A stretch of 64,000 nucleotides of DNA from Eledone cirrhosa (Eukaryota > Mollusca > Cephalopoda > Octopoda > Eledonidae). This document shows, in pieces, positions 31,085 to 42,249 of this stretch. The notes beneath the pieces were generated by a model. The model had not been told where the DNA came from. It did no database searches and saw nothing but the letters and a program-made list of their open reading frames with translations. The stretch spans positions 205,156,976 through 205,220,975 of the forward strand of contig OZ024740.1 in NCBI GenBank assembly GCA_964016885.1. Direction: 5' to 3'. The position numbers were made by a program, and so were the translations under genes. The number at the start of each line of letters is the position of its first letter. Position 1 is the first letter of the stretch.

Positions 31085-31345
31085 ATGACTTCTTCTTTCC
31101 CCACCTATTCCTGAGAGGGTCGAGGGGCAGAGTCCTCAAACACTCCTTCCAGTGGGTCCTGTCAGAAGCAACCATCTCCAACTGATCTGGCTGGACCTCC
31201 AAGCGAGACCAGCCAAGCTCATGGATGTTATCCAACCCTCTTGCTCGGGTCTCTACCCCTGGGTATCCTGCCAGTTAGTTTTGCCCGTAAAATCTGTCCA
31301 GCAATTCTTTCCTGAGACATTCTAACCACATGTCCATAGTAACGG
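31085..31345 (-). pseudogene. LINE RT C-terminal fragment, family B
   Basis: The complement reads MSQERIAGQILRAKL and, after frame shifts, a short C-terminal segment. It matches 51,530-51,760 on the plus strand (MSQEKIAGQTLRAKP, RARWLDNIHELGW). Such RPR.RWLDNI motifs close many RTE- or Jockey-type RTs. Confidence 0.6.
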
Positions 31346-31349
31346 AGCT

Positions 31350-31890
31350 GTGATCTCTCAATTCAGAGAAGTAGCGGCTTTAGCTGGAGTGATTTTGATC
31401 CCCAAGCTACACACTCTATCGAGTAATGTTACTCCAAGACCCTTTGGAGGAACCCCATTTTGGCGGTTTGTATTCATGATTGTATTCTTTCATCATTACC
31501 CAAGATTCATGACCATATGTAAGGGTGGCATGAATATTGAATTCAGTAATCAGAAGAAGAGAGGTAAGTGTAAAAGCCAAATTCGCTAAATCATAACTAG
31601 TTTTGGTATAATAGTGAGGGTATGATTAGTTTTATTAAAACTATATTTAGCCTCAGAAATCTACAGTAAACAAGCTGTCAAAACAGAAAAAAAAAAGAAA
31701 GAGAACTTTTAAAAGAATTACTAATGGTTACTAAGTTGGGTTGGCATGTATTAGGTCAGTTGTATGTTTGAAGAGATCTATGAAGGTTTAACTAAAAAAA
31801 ATAATAGAAAAAATTAAGCAGTCATAATTTAATTGTTTCAGAATTTGTAAGCTATAGAATCAGCAGCTGTTATGTTAATTTTTATTCAAG
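31350..31890. other. No gene seen
   Basis: AT-rich, unrecognised. The open frame 31,350-31,589 has no recognisable similarity, and its first part may be remnant LINE sequence. Confidence 0.4.
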
Positions 31891-32605
31891 GTAACAATCA
31901 TCATTGTCATCATCATCATCATCATTGTCATCATCATCATCATCATCATCGTCATCACCATTTAACAACCATTTTTCCACGCTAGATGGGTTAGATGAGT
32001 TGTCCTGTTGTGAGAAATGCTAGGTATGGTGACCGTGTTTTGCTTGTACAGAACTGATTTTGGCTTGGTTTCTACAGCTGGATGCGCTTCCTAACAACAA
32101 CCACATTTACAGTGAGTACTGGGTGCTTTTTGTTGTGAAACCTACATGACCACTTTAGAGTGTGGGCTGGGTGCTTTTTGCCATGTCGCCATCACAACCA
32201 TTTTACAGTGTGGCTGGGTGCTTTTTGCCATGACCACTTACATTTAATATCTGTTTTCTTTGCTGTTGTATAGGAATAAATGTAAGCGAGATGCAGAGGA
32301 TTCAGATTCTACAGTGCACTGGGTGCATTCTATTGTGGGACCAGTATAATGGAGGTTGTGAAGTTTTTTGTCACAGCTAAAGAGTCCTCCCAGCCCTTTG
32401 TTTGGCTGGTTTTCTATGGCTTGATGCCCTTCCTATCATCAACTACTTTACAGAGTGTACTGGGTAGATCTATCGCATAAATCACTAACACAGGAGAGGT
32501 TGTTGTGCCCTTGGCACAACTGAAGAGCCCTTTTGACTTTTTTTGAGTATTGTTTATACAGCTGGGTGCCCTTCCTATCATTGACCACCTTACAGGGAAC
32601 CATTT
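31890..32605 (-). repeat. (GAT)n LINE-tail repeat, long copy with several tail subunits
   Basis: It begins with a (CAT)n run at 31,906-31,960, then 'ttttccacgctagatggg', 'acagctggatgcgcttcct', and at least four subunits of 'accactttacagtgtg...tgggtgctttt'. The subunit number exceeds that in other copies. Confidence 0.75.
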
Positions 32606-33060
32606 TAATTTAAAAACTGTCCCATCTTCTTGTGGATTTTGGTAGAATTACTTTTAAGTGCTGCTAAGTTTATAGCATAAAAAAAGGAAAGAAATCAATA
32701 TTCAGATTGGACCAAGGAAAGTGTGTTTCCATTGCTCTTTCTATTGCTGTTACTATCTTTTGGTTGCAACTCCTGGCAGAAGTATTACTTTTTTTTGGTG
32801 ACAGGTGGTAGGATTTGAATTTAGACTGCACAAAGCTGAAATGATACTATAAGGTATCTGGCATTTTAGCAAGTCTACTAATTTACCACTAGTTCTTTAG
32901 CTATTGATCCCCAAAGGATGAATGGAAAATTTAACCTCTGTAGGATTTGAACTCAGAGCGCAGACAGATGGAAGAAATACTAATTAATATCATCTGCAAG
33001 TTAGCAGCAAACAGCTGGTAATGAGAATAGTATCTGGTACACTGAAATCTACACCTAATC
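32606..33060. other. Anonymous sequence with a SINE-like fragment
   Basis: Around 32,915-32,960 'ggatgaatggaaaatttaacctctgtaggatttgaactcagagc' (read in pieces) is the middle of an OR-type SINE on the minus strand. The rest is unrecognised. Confidence 0.45.
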
Positions 33061-33064
33061 ACTG

Positions 33065-33235
33065 ACTGTCTACCCTTCTCAGTGAGTAGGTGTAGGGTTC
33101 AAATCCCGCCGAGATTTGCCTTTCATCCTTACGAGGTCGATAAAATAAAGCACCAGTAAATCAGTGGGGTTGATTTAATCGACCCCCACCCTCTAAAAGT
33201 TGCTGGCCTTGTGCCTATAGTAGAAATCATTATGA
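33065..33235 (+). repeat. OR-type tRNA-derived SINE
   Basis: 'gggttcaaatcccgccgag' (B box), 'cttacgaggtcgataaaata' and 'gctggccttgtgcctata' in the standard order. Confidence 0.8.
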
Positions 33236-33334
33236 TTATAGTAACAACAATAAATACAACAACAACAACCATCACAATGATCATATGATGGTGGTGGTGG
33301 GTGTTTTAATGCACCTTTATTAATGGAATAAACC

Positions 33335-33880
33335 TTCATCAGTTTCAATGAGTATATCAGTTGTTTAATCAAAACAACAGTCTGTTCATGAAATTAACAT
33401 GTAAGTGGCTGAGCAGTCCATACATATGTACACTCTTAATGTTATTCTCAGGTAAATTCACTGTGACATAGTGTGTGACAAGGTTGACCCTTTAAATTAC
33501 AGGTACAGTCCATCTGACAGGCTTCCAAACAGTTTCCATCTACCTAGTGCCGGATTTAGGACAAATGATACCCTGTATTAGTAAAGTTATGAGGCCCTTT
33601 ACTCGCGCCCTAAAGGAGATAGGCCTGGTAGGCCTACACAGGCAGTCAGGCATACATGCAGGAAGATGGGTCCATCTAGCCAATAGGGCCCTGTGCTTAA
33701 GCACATCTAAGCACAATGGTAAATTCAGCATTGTATCTACCCAAGTTCACTTGCAATGCTTTTGTTAACAGCAGGCTATGGTAAATGATACTTGCCCAAG
33801 ATGCCATGCAGTGGGATTGAACCTAAGACCTAATTGTTATGATGCAAACTTCTTAACCATTCAGCCGTGTTGTATCTATA
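33335..33880. repeat. Composite: 9.4/53.2-kb repeat plus a 'gccggatttagga' MITE half and SINE remnant
   Basis: 33,335-33,545 matches 9,480-9,690. At 33,548 'gtgccggatttaggac' resembles one end of the CAGGGCCGGATTTA MITE. From 33,775 'gatgccatgcagtgggattgaacc' and 'cttaaccattcagcc' look like a tRNA-SINE head on the minus strand. No gene. Confidence 0.5.
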
Positions 33881-34109
33881 CCTTTATAGTTACAGTGTAG
33901 ATCAGTGTTAGCTTATCTTATGGCTTGATAACATCATAAGTGTTACAGTTCAAGGCTTTATACAAATGGTTTTAAAAGGACAGTTAACAGTGTTTATGAT
34001 AAAAGGGGTTTATTTTATCTTTATCCCATTGTAGATTACTTAGAGTTTCAGAAATTTATATCAATGTATATTATATATATTATACTGTAACATCAAAAGT
34101 ATTGTGTGT

Positions 34110-34640
34110 CATCATCATCATCATCACCAAGATTTTGATGATGATCATCATCATGAAACATCCATTTTTTCCATACTGGCATAAGTTGGATGACTCGTTA
34201 CAGACTAAGTCATTGCTTAATTGGAGTTACTGTTCTCCCAGATAGGTTGTGGGGTGGCAGTAGTGGTGGTGGGGCTTGTCTTACACACATGCCCTTCATA
34301 TCACCAACCACTTTACAGAGTGTACTGGGTGCATTTTATCATGGCACCAGAACTAGGGTGGTTGTTATATTCTAGAAACAACTGATGAGTTCTCTCAGAA
34401 TGTACTAGATGCTCTTCCTAATGCCAACCACTTTACAGAATGTACTGGAGACATTTTTTTGTGGCACTGGCACGATGGAGGTTGTCATGTCCTTGGAACA
34501 ACTGTTCTTTTTGGCATAATTTCTGTGGCTGGATGCCCTTTCTAACACCAACCACTTTACATAGAGTGTGTACTTGGTACATTTTATTGTAACACCAGCC
34601 CTATGGAGGTTGACATGTCCTTGATTTGGCTGAAAAGATC
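34110..34640 (-). repeat. (GAT)n LINE-tail repeat with multiple subunits
   Basis: (CAT)n near 34,111-34,152, then 'tactggcataagttgga'. Four subunits of 'ccaaccactttacagagtgtac ... tttt.tcatggcacca' (read in pieces) follow up to 34,610. Confidence 0.75.
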
Positions 34641-34740
34641 TTCCATTAATGTCATGATATCCTCTGAGAGTTTTACTGAAATGATCAATGTTCTTAGAGA
34701 ACATGAAACATTTCTAACTAATCAGTTTCATAAGTTTAGT

Positions 34741-36065
34741 GCTGTCACACCATGTAGACATGTGAAAGATATTGTGATGTCACACCATGTAGACATGTGA
34801 AAGATATTATATGCTGTCACACCATGTAGACATGTGAAAGATATTATATGCTGTCACACCATGTAGACATGTGAAAGATATATGATGTCACACCATGTAG
34901 ACATGTGAAAGATATTATATGTTGTCACACCATGTAGACATGTGAAAGATATTATATGATGTCACACCATGTAGACATGTGAAAGATATTATATGATGTC
35001 ACACCATGTAGACATGTGAAAGATATTATATGTTGTCACACCATGTAGACATGTGAAAGATATTATATGCTGTCACACCATGTAGACATGTGAAAGATAT
35101 TATATGCTGTCACACCATGTAGACATGTGAAAGATATTATATGCTGTCACACCATGTAGACATGTGAAAGATATTATATGCTGTCATACCATGTAAACTT
35201 GTGAAAGATATTATATGTTGTCACACCATGTAGACATGTGAAAGATATTATATGTTGTCACACCATGTAGACATATGAAAGATATTATATGCTGTCACAC
35301 CATGTAGACATGTGAAAGATATTATATGATGTCACACCATGTAGACATGTGAAAGATATTATATGATGTCACACCATGTAGACATGTGAAAGATATTATA
35401 TGTTGTCACACCATGTAGACATGTGAAAGATATTACATGATGTCACACCATGTAGACATGTGAAAGATATTATATGTTGTCACACCATGTAGACATGTGA
35501 AAGATATTATATGCTGTCACGCCATGTAGACATGTGAAAGATATTATATGTTGTCACACCATGTAGACATGTGAAAGATATTATATGTTGTCATACCATG
35601 TAAACTTGTGAAAGATATTATGTTGTCACACCATGTAGACATGTGAAAGATATTATATGTTGTCACACCATGTAGACATGTGAAAGATATTATATGTTGT
35701 CACACCATGTAGACATGTGAAAGATATTATATGTTGTCACACCATGTAGACATGTGAAAGATATTATATGTTGTCACACCATGTAGACACGTGAAAGATA
35801 TTATATGTTGTCACACCATGTAGACATGTGAAAGATATTATATGTTGTCACACCATGTAGACATGTGAAAGATATTATATGCTGTCACACCATGTAGACA
35901 TGTGAAAGATATTATATGTTGTCACACCATGTAGACATGTGAAAGATATTATATGTTGTCACACCATGTAGACATGTGAAAGATATTATATGTTGTCACA
36001 CCATGTAGACATGTGAAAGATATTATATGTTGTCACACCATGTAGACATGTGAAAGATATATGCC
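34741..36065. repeat. 37-bp minisatellite, about 36 units
   Basis: The unit is GNTGTCACACCATGTAGACA followed by TGTGAAAGATATTATAT (37 bp), repeated head to tail over about 1.32 kb with very few substitutions. The second base of each unit alternates among C, T and A (GCTG, GTTG, GATG). A distinctive variant (CATACCATGTAAACTTGTG) appears twice, near 35,187 and 35,594, about 407 bp (11 units) apart. One unit near 34,880 is shortened. There are no spacers, so this is not a CRISPR array. Each unit contains the small inverted repeat CATGT-AG-ACATG. Confidence 0.97.
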
Positions 36066-36354
36066 GCCGCCATTACCACCACCACCACTACCACCAACAC
36101 CCAGTCTATATTACATAGCCAGCATTAAAACAGAAAGAAACATTTTTTTAATGTATACTAAATACTTTGTTCACTTCATTCCTTGTCTCAGTTAAACTCT
36201 AAAGAATCTTGCAATAGTAAATGAATGCAGCTAAAGGGAAATGTAAAAGGTTTGATAGATTCAAGTTTGTCAGACAACCTAGTTTCTAACATTCCATGTA
36301 CAACACAATTTATATGATTTTAAAGTACTTTCCATTGTACAGGGATGGAATTAA

Positions 36355-36575
36355 CCCTTTAGCATTTACATTACTCTATATTTACTATTGTATTTTCATG
36401 GTAAACACATTATTTCACATAATTATCCCACATAATATCAAATCTATTAGACTTTGATATTATTAGTTTTGAGAACAATACCATAACGTTAGTATGAGTG
36501 GTCAGTTATGGCCGGTTTGAAAAGAAAGAGGTGAGAAAATTCTGGACGGATATGGTTGGTTTAAATGCTAGAAGG
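36355..36575. mobile_element. TTAA-flanked MITE (CCCTTTAGCATT family)
   Basis: TTAA at 36,351-36,354 and 36,576-36,579. The left end is CCCTTTAGCATTTACATTAC and the right end complement CCTTCTAGCATTTAAACC. It is 221 bp with no ORF. Same family as 7,182 and 40,102. Confidence 0.75.
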
Positions 36576-36579
36576 TTAA

Positions 36580-36985
36580 ACAAGTTACAGAATCATTTGA
36601 ACAGTTCCAAAATATGTTATGATATTTGGTATGTCCTCAAATGAGTTGTTTCCATACAAACTGAGAATATAGCAGCTGCATGGTGAAAACATTGCCCTTG
36701 AACCCAGCTTTAGTATTTTTGCTTGGGCAGCATTGTATTTTTCCGCCATTCTGGTACTGTTGTCACATACTGGGATGCCTCATGCAGTGACACATTCTTC
36801 AGCGGCAACCTGGTGCAGTCTGTGACTAATCCATACCTCCACAGAAATGTTGTTTGTTCAACATGGGAGGAATTGGGAATTGAATCTACTGCTGATACAT
36901 GATTAAATCATCATCATCATCATTTTACGTCCGATTTTTCCTGCTTGCAAGGATATTCATATTAATATCATACAGATATTGGAAA
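36580..36985. other. Unrecognised sequence
   Basis: No gene found. It contains a lone 'catcatcatcattttacgtccga' LINE-tail scrap near 36,908-36,955. Confidence 0.45.
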
Positions 36986-37197
36986 AGTTCACATAATAAA
37001 GATGTTCAATATTTTTACATTTCCACAATAAATGGGTTCAATATTTTGATATTGCCACATTAAAGGGTTCAATATTTTTAGGGTTCAATGTTTTTATATT
37101 TCCACATTAAAGGGGTTCAATATTATTACATTTCCACATTAAAGGGGTTCAATATTTTTACATTTCCACATTAAAGGGGTTCAATATTTTTAGGGTT
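36985..37197. repeat. 32-bp minisatellite, left part
   Basis: Tandem copies of 'ttcaatatttttacatttcc' plus 'acattaaagggg' (about 32 bp), with a truncated variant 'tttttagggttcaa'. It continues with the same unit at 38,940. Confidence 0.85.
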
Positions 37198-38939
37198 CAA
37201 TCATCATCATCATCATCATCGTTTAACGTCTATCTTCCATGCTAGCATGGGTTTAGAGGGGAATTGTCCCACTTGAGGCAAGATTGGTCGTCTCGCTCAT
37301 ATAGGACTGTCTGGCAGGTTTTCTACGGCTGGATGCCCTTCCTAACACCAACCACGTTTACAGCGTGGACTGGGAGGTTTTTACCATGTTACCTACACGG
37401 CCACATTACAGCATGGACTGTGTTTTTTTGTTGTGACACCTACACAACCTCATTTATTTAGGACTGGATGTTGTGGTACCAACATAACTTTACCGAGAAA
37501 GGGGTAGTGTTTATGGGGGTGGGGGTAGGGGAGTTGGGGGTAGTGGAAGGGGGGTGTATATTTGATTAAGAGGTGCCTACTGACTGTAGGTTTTGCTTTG
37601 TACTTACACAAGGCGGGTTTTCTGTATCACTGTGTAGCGCCAAAGATCTCGGTCCAGTGACATTGTTTTAGAGAGGTGTAAGTGTGTAAGGTCGGAATTT
37701 ATCAAATCATCCCAGGTTTTTCTGGGTCTGCCTACTCCGTAACTTCCGTCAATTTTGTTCGCCCTGCACTTTTTATACAGCTGTTGTTTTTCATGCCAAC
37801 GTAGTCTTCTTTCAAGTAAACAGCATCTGATCCCTCTTATACCTAATTTCTCACTTAGTTCATTTATGCTTTGCTGTTCACGTATATTACTATTACACAT
37901 CCAAGCTTCGTTCCTCTCCAGTCTGCGCAGATCCTCTGCACACAATGCCCAAGTCTTACTGCCATGTAACATAGCTGTACGTATGCAGGCATCATACAGT
38001 CTGCCTTTCATTTTTAGAGAGAAACCTTTAGCAGCCAATAGTGGTATAAGCTCTCTGAACTTTTTCCATCCCGTTCTGACTCTGGCTACTGTACTTTCTG
38101 AGCACCCTCCACCACTGCTGATTTTGTCACCCAGGTAACGGAAGGTGTCCACTATTTCTATAGAGCTATCTGGGCAATAAAAGGAGCTAGTATCCTGTGG
38201 GCGCTTGCTACTTATTGCACCTGAGTACTGGCCACATATAAAATCTACGTTCTTAGATAGCTTACCTGTGATTCCACTACATCTTTTATGCACCCATACT
38301 TTGCATCTGGGACATAAAATGGAATTTCTGCCTACTCCTTTCCTACACCCTGAGCAAGGCCATTTCCCAGAGGGGACCTGTGCCCTATTTTCCTTCCTAC
38401 ATACTAGAACTTTAGTCTTAAACAAGTTAACTTTAAGGCCTTTTGATTCTAGGCCATGCTTCCATGTTTGGAATTTCTTCTCTAGTTCATCCATCGATTC
38501 AGCTATGAGCGTTACATCATCTGCATATAGAAGTTCCTATGGGCAGTCGGTCTTAAACTCCTCTGTTATAGCCTGAAGGGCAATAATAAATAGGAGGAGG
38601 AGGGGGTTAAGGAAAGCGCCCTGATGAACACCAACTTTTACGCTAAATTCTTCACTATATTTGTTGTTAATTCTAACCTTGGTGACTTTCTTTATATATG
38701 GCTTGTAGAGCTCTCACAAGCCATTCATCAACCCCTAGTATTCTAAAGGCCCACCAGATAATGGCGCGGGGGGGACTCTGTCAAATGCTTTCTCCAATTC
38801 AACAAAAGCTAAGTATAGGGGTTTACTTTTAACTAGGCAGTTGTCGTACAAGGAAAAGGGCGTCTGTGGTACTTTTACCTGACACAAACCCGAACTGCAC
38901 TTCATCTAGATCAATTTGCTCTCTGATTAGTTGTGCTAT
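37198..38939 (-). mobile_element. 5'-truncated LINE with (GAT)n tail, inserted in the minisatellite
   Basis: On the minus strand: RT from 38,939 (mid-palm), ORF end near 37,604, 3' UTR, and tail ending in (GAT)n at 37,199-37,222. Minisatellite sequence abuts both ends, so both borders are sharp. At 1,742 bp it is the longest copy of this family in the window. It links the coding region to the tail repeats scattered at 4.6, 5.0, 8.1, 12.1, 31.9, 34.1, 41.3, 47.7, 49.8 and 62.5 kb. Confidence 0.88.
37604..38560 (-). pseudogene. LINE reverse transcriptase C-terminal half with inserted zinc finger
   Basis: Upstream of 38,494 in a shifted frame, LLYADDVTLIAES near 38,535 is the RT catalytic box. 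The 296-residue frame 38,494-37,604 continues directly (MDELEKKFQTWKHGLESKGL, the thumb entry, with VNLFKTKVLV). A Cys-rich insert follows (CSGCRKGVGRNSILCPRC, WVHKRCSG, FICGQYSG), a treble-clef or PHD-like zinc finger within the RT C-terminal region. Then come VDTFRYLGDKISSGGG, a helical thumb and connection, HGSKTWALC, RLERNEAWM and a C-terminal RPRKTWDDLI. The last two Cys-ligand positions read CGQY rather than CxxC, so a ligand may be lost. A remnant continuing upstream to about 38,930 has several stops. I recognise the layout from cephalopod and cnidarian RTs; the clade is not assigned. Confidence 0.88.
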
Positions 38940-39200
38940 GTTTTTATATTTCCATATTAAAGGGTTCAATGTTTTTATATTTCCACATTAAAGGGGTTCA
39001 CTATTTTTACATTTCCACATTAAAGGGGTTCAATATTTTTACATTTCCACTTTAAAGGGGTTCAATATTATTACATTTCCACATTAAAGGGGTTCAATAT
39101 TTTAGGGTTCAATGTTTTATATTTCCACATTAGAGGGGTTCAATATTTTTACATTTCCACATTAAATGGGTTCAATATTATTACATTTCCACATTAAATC
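38940..39200. repeat. 32-bp minisatellite, right part
   Basis: Resumes 'tttttatatttccatattaaag' and continues with the same 32-bp unit to about 39,200, closing the array that began at 36,985. Confidence 0.85.
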
Positions 39201-39635
39201 TATTACATTTTAAACATTTCTTTTGAATGAGCTCAACTTGTGGAGAATATTACAATAATAAATTATGTATTAGAATTTTAAGTTATCAATTTAACTGTTT
39301 CATTACCATATTTCTTACAAAAGTTAAATTAAAATAATAAAGAAAATGGAGGAATTTAGTAATATAACTAACTTTCTGTTTGGAATATAACTTAACAAAG
39401 GTTCTTACATATAATTATGATGGAATGTTTTTAGATAAATATAAAAACTTTAACCCTCTTGTTACAATATTTCTTATAAAAGCCACTTTTAAATCATTTT
39501 GAAAATAATCAAGAACTTGAAGGGATTTAGTAATATAGCTTTCTCATTATTTATCTGGTATTTAGAGCATAGCTTAACAAAGGTTCTTACATGGAATTAT
39601 GATGGAATGCTTAAAGATTTACTCTGTGGAGTGGA
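39201..39635. repeat. Two partial copies of the TTAACCCTTTTGT repeat
   Basis: Copies at about 39,290-39,440 and 39,450-39,600 share 'aaccctcttgttacaatatt' and 'ttagtaatat' blocks. 39,555-39,590 is the empty-site paralogue of the MITE at 27,612. No gene. Confidence 0.55.
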
Positions 39636-39639
39636 GATG

Positions 39640-40060
39640 GGAGAGATACGCAGTGATATACTTATGGAAGATCCTGGAAGGGTTAGTACCAAACTTCGGC
39701 ATTGAAAGCAGGACCAACCCACGAATAGGACACCACTGTGTAGTGCCATAGGTCCCATCAAGAATAAGGACCACATATTGCAATAGCCTGGGGTTCAAAG
39801 GACTTCAGCTTCTTAATAATCTGCCAAAAAATGTGAGAGATCTACATGGTGTGCATGTAGATGTTTTCAAAAGATATCTCGACATTCTACTGACCAAGAT
39901 CCCACATTAACCCACAACACGAGGCAAAGCACAAATAAGAGCAGCAGCAACAAACACCCTTTTGCATCAATGCCCAACCAGGGAAGGCTGGCTATAGAGA
40001 GTGTAGCATCAGTGGTGGTGCCCTAGCATGGCCTCAGACCCACGGCTGGAACACATAATA
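39640..40060 (+). pseudogene. CR1/Jockey-type LINE RT C-terminus, degenerate
   Basis: In broken frames: RYAVIYLWKILEGLVPNFGI near 39,643, then NSLGFKGLQLLNNLP near 39,790 and VDVFKRYLDILL near 39,865. This is the common C-terminal segment of CR1/Jockey RTs (compare AWNKLPASVV at 20,520). Stops interrupt it, and the ORF end is near 39,909. Confidence 0.65.
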
Positions 40061-40101
40061 GAATAATACAGTAATAGAAAGATAAATATAAACACCTTTA
40101 A

Positions 40102-40383
40102 CCCTTTAGTATTTACATTACTCTATATATACTATTATATTTTTGTGGTAAAAGCTTTACCACGAGGCGGTACTATAGCCAATGAGGATTATCCGACGCG
40201 TGGTTATTGCTAGTTGAAAACTAAACAATAATATCTCACCTGATATCAAATCTATGAGATTTTGATATTATTTATTTTGAGAACAATACCTTAACATCAG
40301 TATGAGCGACTAGTTACAGCTAGTTTGAACAGAAAGAGGTGAGAGAATTCTGGCTGGATATGGCCAGTTTAAATGCTAAAGGG
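40102..40383. mobile_element. TTAA-flanked MITE (CCCTTTAG family)
   Basis: TTAA at 40,098-40,101 and 40,384-40,387. The left end is CCCTTTAGTATTTACATTAC and the right end complement CCCTTTAGCATTTAAACTGG. 282 bp. It contains a short extra block (40,150-40,230) absent from the 36-kb copy. Confidence 0.8.
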
Positions 40384-40389
40384 TTAAGA

Positions 40390-40740
40390 TAACCTGTTTT
40401 GTATTGTGGAACCAAGGACAATTTATGATAATGTTTCGATCATACTTTGCTAAACTAATTTGAAATGAAACCTTTGATTTTAATTAAGATTGGACTTTAT
40501 ACCTTGTTTTTCAAGAATTATACAACACTTGGGTACCATTGTTGTGGCATAATAAACTAGTTGTTTAGAAAAAAAACAATCTTAATCAAAATATGTTGTT
40601 TCAGTCTGATGAAATATGTTATAATTTCTTTCAAATCTATTCTAATCTCTCTACTTATGCAATAACAACTATCAGATATGGTTCATACTGATAAAATGTT
40701 ATTGTATTAAAATGATGTAGTATATCATTTAGAAAGATAT
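40390..40740. other. AT-rich, no gene seen
   Basis: Nothing recognisable on either strand. Confidence 0.45.
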
Positions 40741-40741
40741 A

Positions 40742-40922
40742 TATTTGTTTCTACTTTAGGCACAAGGCCAGCAATTACCCAGTTCATTACTGGTACTTTA
40801 TTTTATCGACCCCGTAAGGATGAAAGGCAAAGTCAACCTCGGCGGGATTTGAACTCAGATCGTAAAGGGACGTAACTATGCTGGAAAGCATGGCGTCCGA
40901 CCCTCTACCGATACTGCCAATG
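40742..40922 (-). repeat. OR-type tRNA-derived SINE
   Basis: On the plus strand it reads 'tactttaggcacaaggccag', 'cgaccccgtaaggatgaaag' and 'gatactgccaat': the reverse of the standard SINE, close to full length. Confidence 0.85.
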
Positions 40923-40989
40923 AGATAATGTAGACCCAGTATGTGAAAAATGAACAGGTGGAGTAAGAATACATGTAAAATATATTCTT

Positions 40990-41265
40990 TCAAATACTTG
41001 GAAGGCTCACTAGAAGTAGTTGATAGCTTCTGTTACCTAACAGTAGAGATGGTTGTTGTGAAAGTACAGTAGTTAAAGCAAGAATGGGTTGAGAAAGTTC
41101 AAGACACTACTACCTCTGCTAGCAAAAAAGGGTTTCTATTTCAGAGTGAAGAACATATTCTATGATTTTTGTGCACAAACTGTGATGTTACATGGTAGTG
41201 AAATGTGAGTCTTGAATGGGGCACTGGAAGCAATCACAGCAGAGAAGTATTTTACTGCAAGCATT
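40990..41265 (+). pseudogene. LINE RT C-terminal fragment ((GAT)n-tail family)
   Basis: In shifting frames: VVDSFCYL near 41,017, then pieces matching GWKKFRELIPLLAAKG and LHGS.T around 41,080-41,200. Diverged copy of 37,604-38,494, followed at once by the tail repeat. Confidence 0.65.
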
Positions 41266-41269
41266 CCTT

Positions 41270-41512
41270 TGGTTAGTCTGCGCCTGTCCATACTGTAAAG
41301 TGGTCATGTAGGTGTCCTGACAAAAAGCACCTAGTACACACTGTAAATGTGGTTGGCGTTAGGAAGGGCATCCAACCGTAGAAACCAAGCCCAAATCAGT
41401 TCCGTGTGAGCAAAACACAGTCCTCCGACCTGGATCTCTCACAACGGGACAACCTGTCTAACCCATGCTAGCGTTGAAAAATGGACGTTAAACAAGGATG
41501 ATGATGGTAATG
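41270..41512 (+). repeat. (GAT)n LINE-tail repeat
   Basis: 'gtcctgacaaaaagcaccta', 'ggaagggcatccaaccgta', 'ccatgctagcgttgaaaaa', then a short GATGATG tail. Continuous with the coding fragment before it. Confidence 0.75.
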
Positions 41513-42245
41513 AAGCTTCTCTAAATTAGATTCAAAGCAAGCTTGTTTATTGAGATGTAAAGTATATTACTGTCAAATTTTTAAATATATATATTTGCTA
41601 CTCCTTAAATGTTGAGTTGTTAGACAGTTTAAGTTTACTGTTATTTCTAGTAACAATTTTATACTCGTCACCAAGTCTTTAATGAACAAATTTTTACCTT
41701 TGTTTAGTTCCCCGCATGCGTACAGTATTGTGCATTATGTTGGATATTTCTGGATGTTCGTAATGTTCAGCAACAGGTAAATATATCTTTTTTCTTAGAA
41801 TAGGAAACAGAACCCGCTCCGAAGATCGGCAAGTTCTGGTGGAATGAGCTATCTTAAATAGTTAATTAACTGTGATGGTCAATTTTGTTCTTTTGCTTGT
41901 GAAGCTGCAGTAAGGGCAACATTTATTGATCCCTCTAGCTTTAGGTCGTTTAACAAGGAATCTACCCCTAGAGTGCCTGTGAAGTTTCTTATTTTATTTT
42001 AAAGTACTTTACTGTGATCTTCCCTTATTTAAGATATTTCTCTCTCTTTCTATGCATGTCTATACATATACGCGTGCGTGCGTGCGTGGTAATATCTGTA
42101 GGTGTGAAAAAGGAAAACAGTACCCAGTCGAGAAGAGAGCAGAAATATTATATTATATATTTATGTTCATACACGGAACGAAAGCGCTTCCCAAGGTTTC
42201 AAGACCAATACTGACGACACGTCTTGAATACAAGAGGGATCAAAA
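41513..42245. other. No gene seen
   Basis: AT-rich unrecognised sequence with a short CGTG repeat near 42,069-42,087. Open frames at 42,014-42,315 have no recognised similarity. Confidence 0.4.
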
Positions 42246-42249
42246 TTGT

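Noticed and set aside
34741..36065. Possible CRISPR array
   Set aside because: Units are contiguous with no unique spacers and the setting is a metazoan genome. It is a minisatellite.
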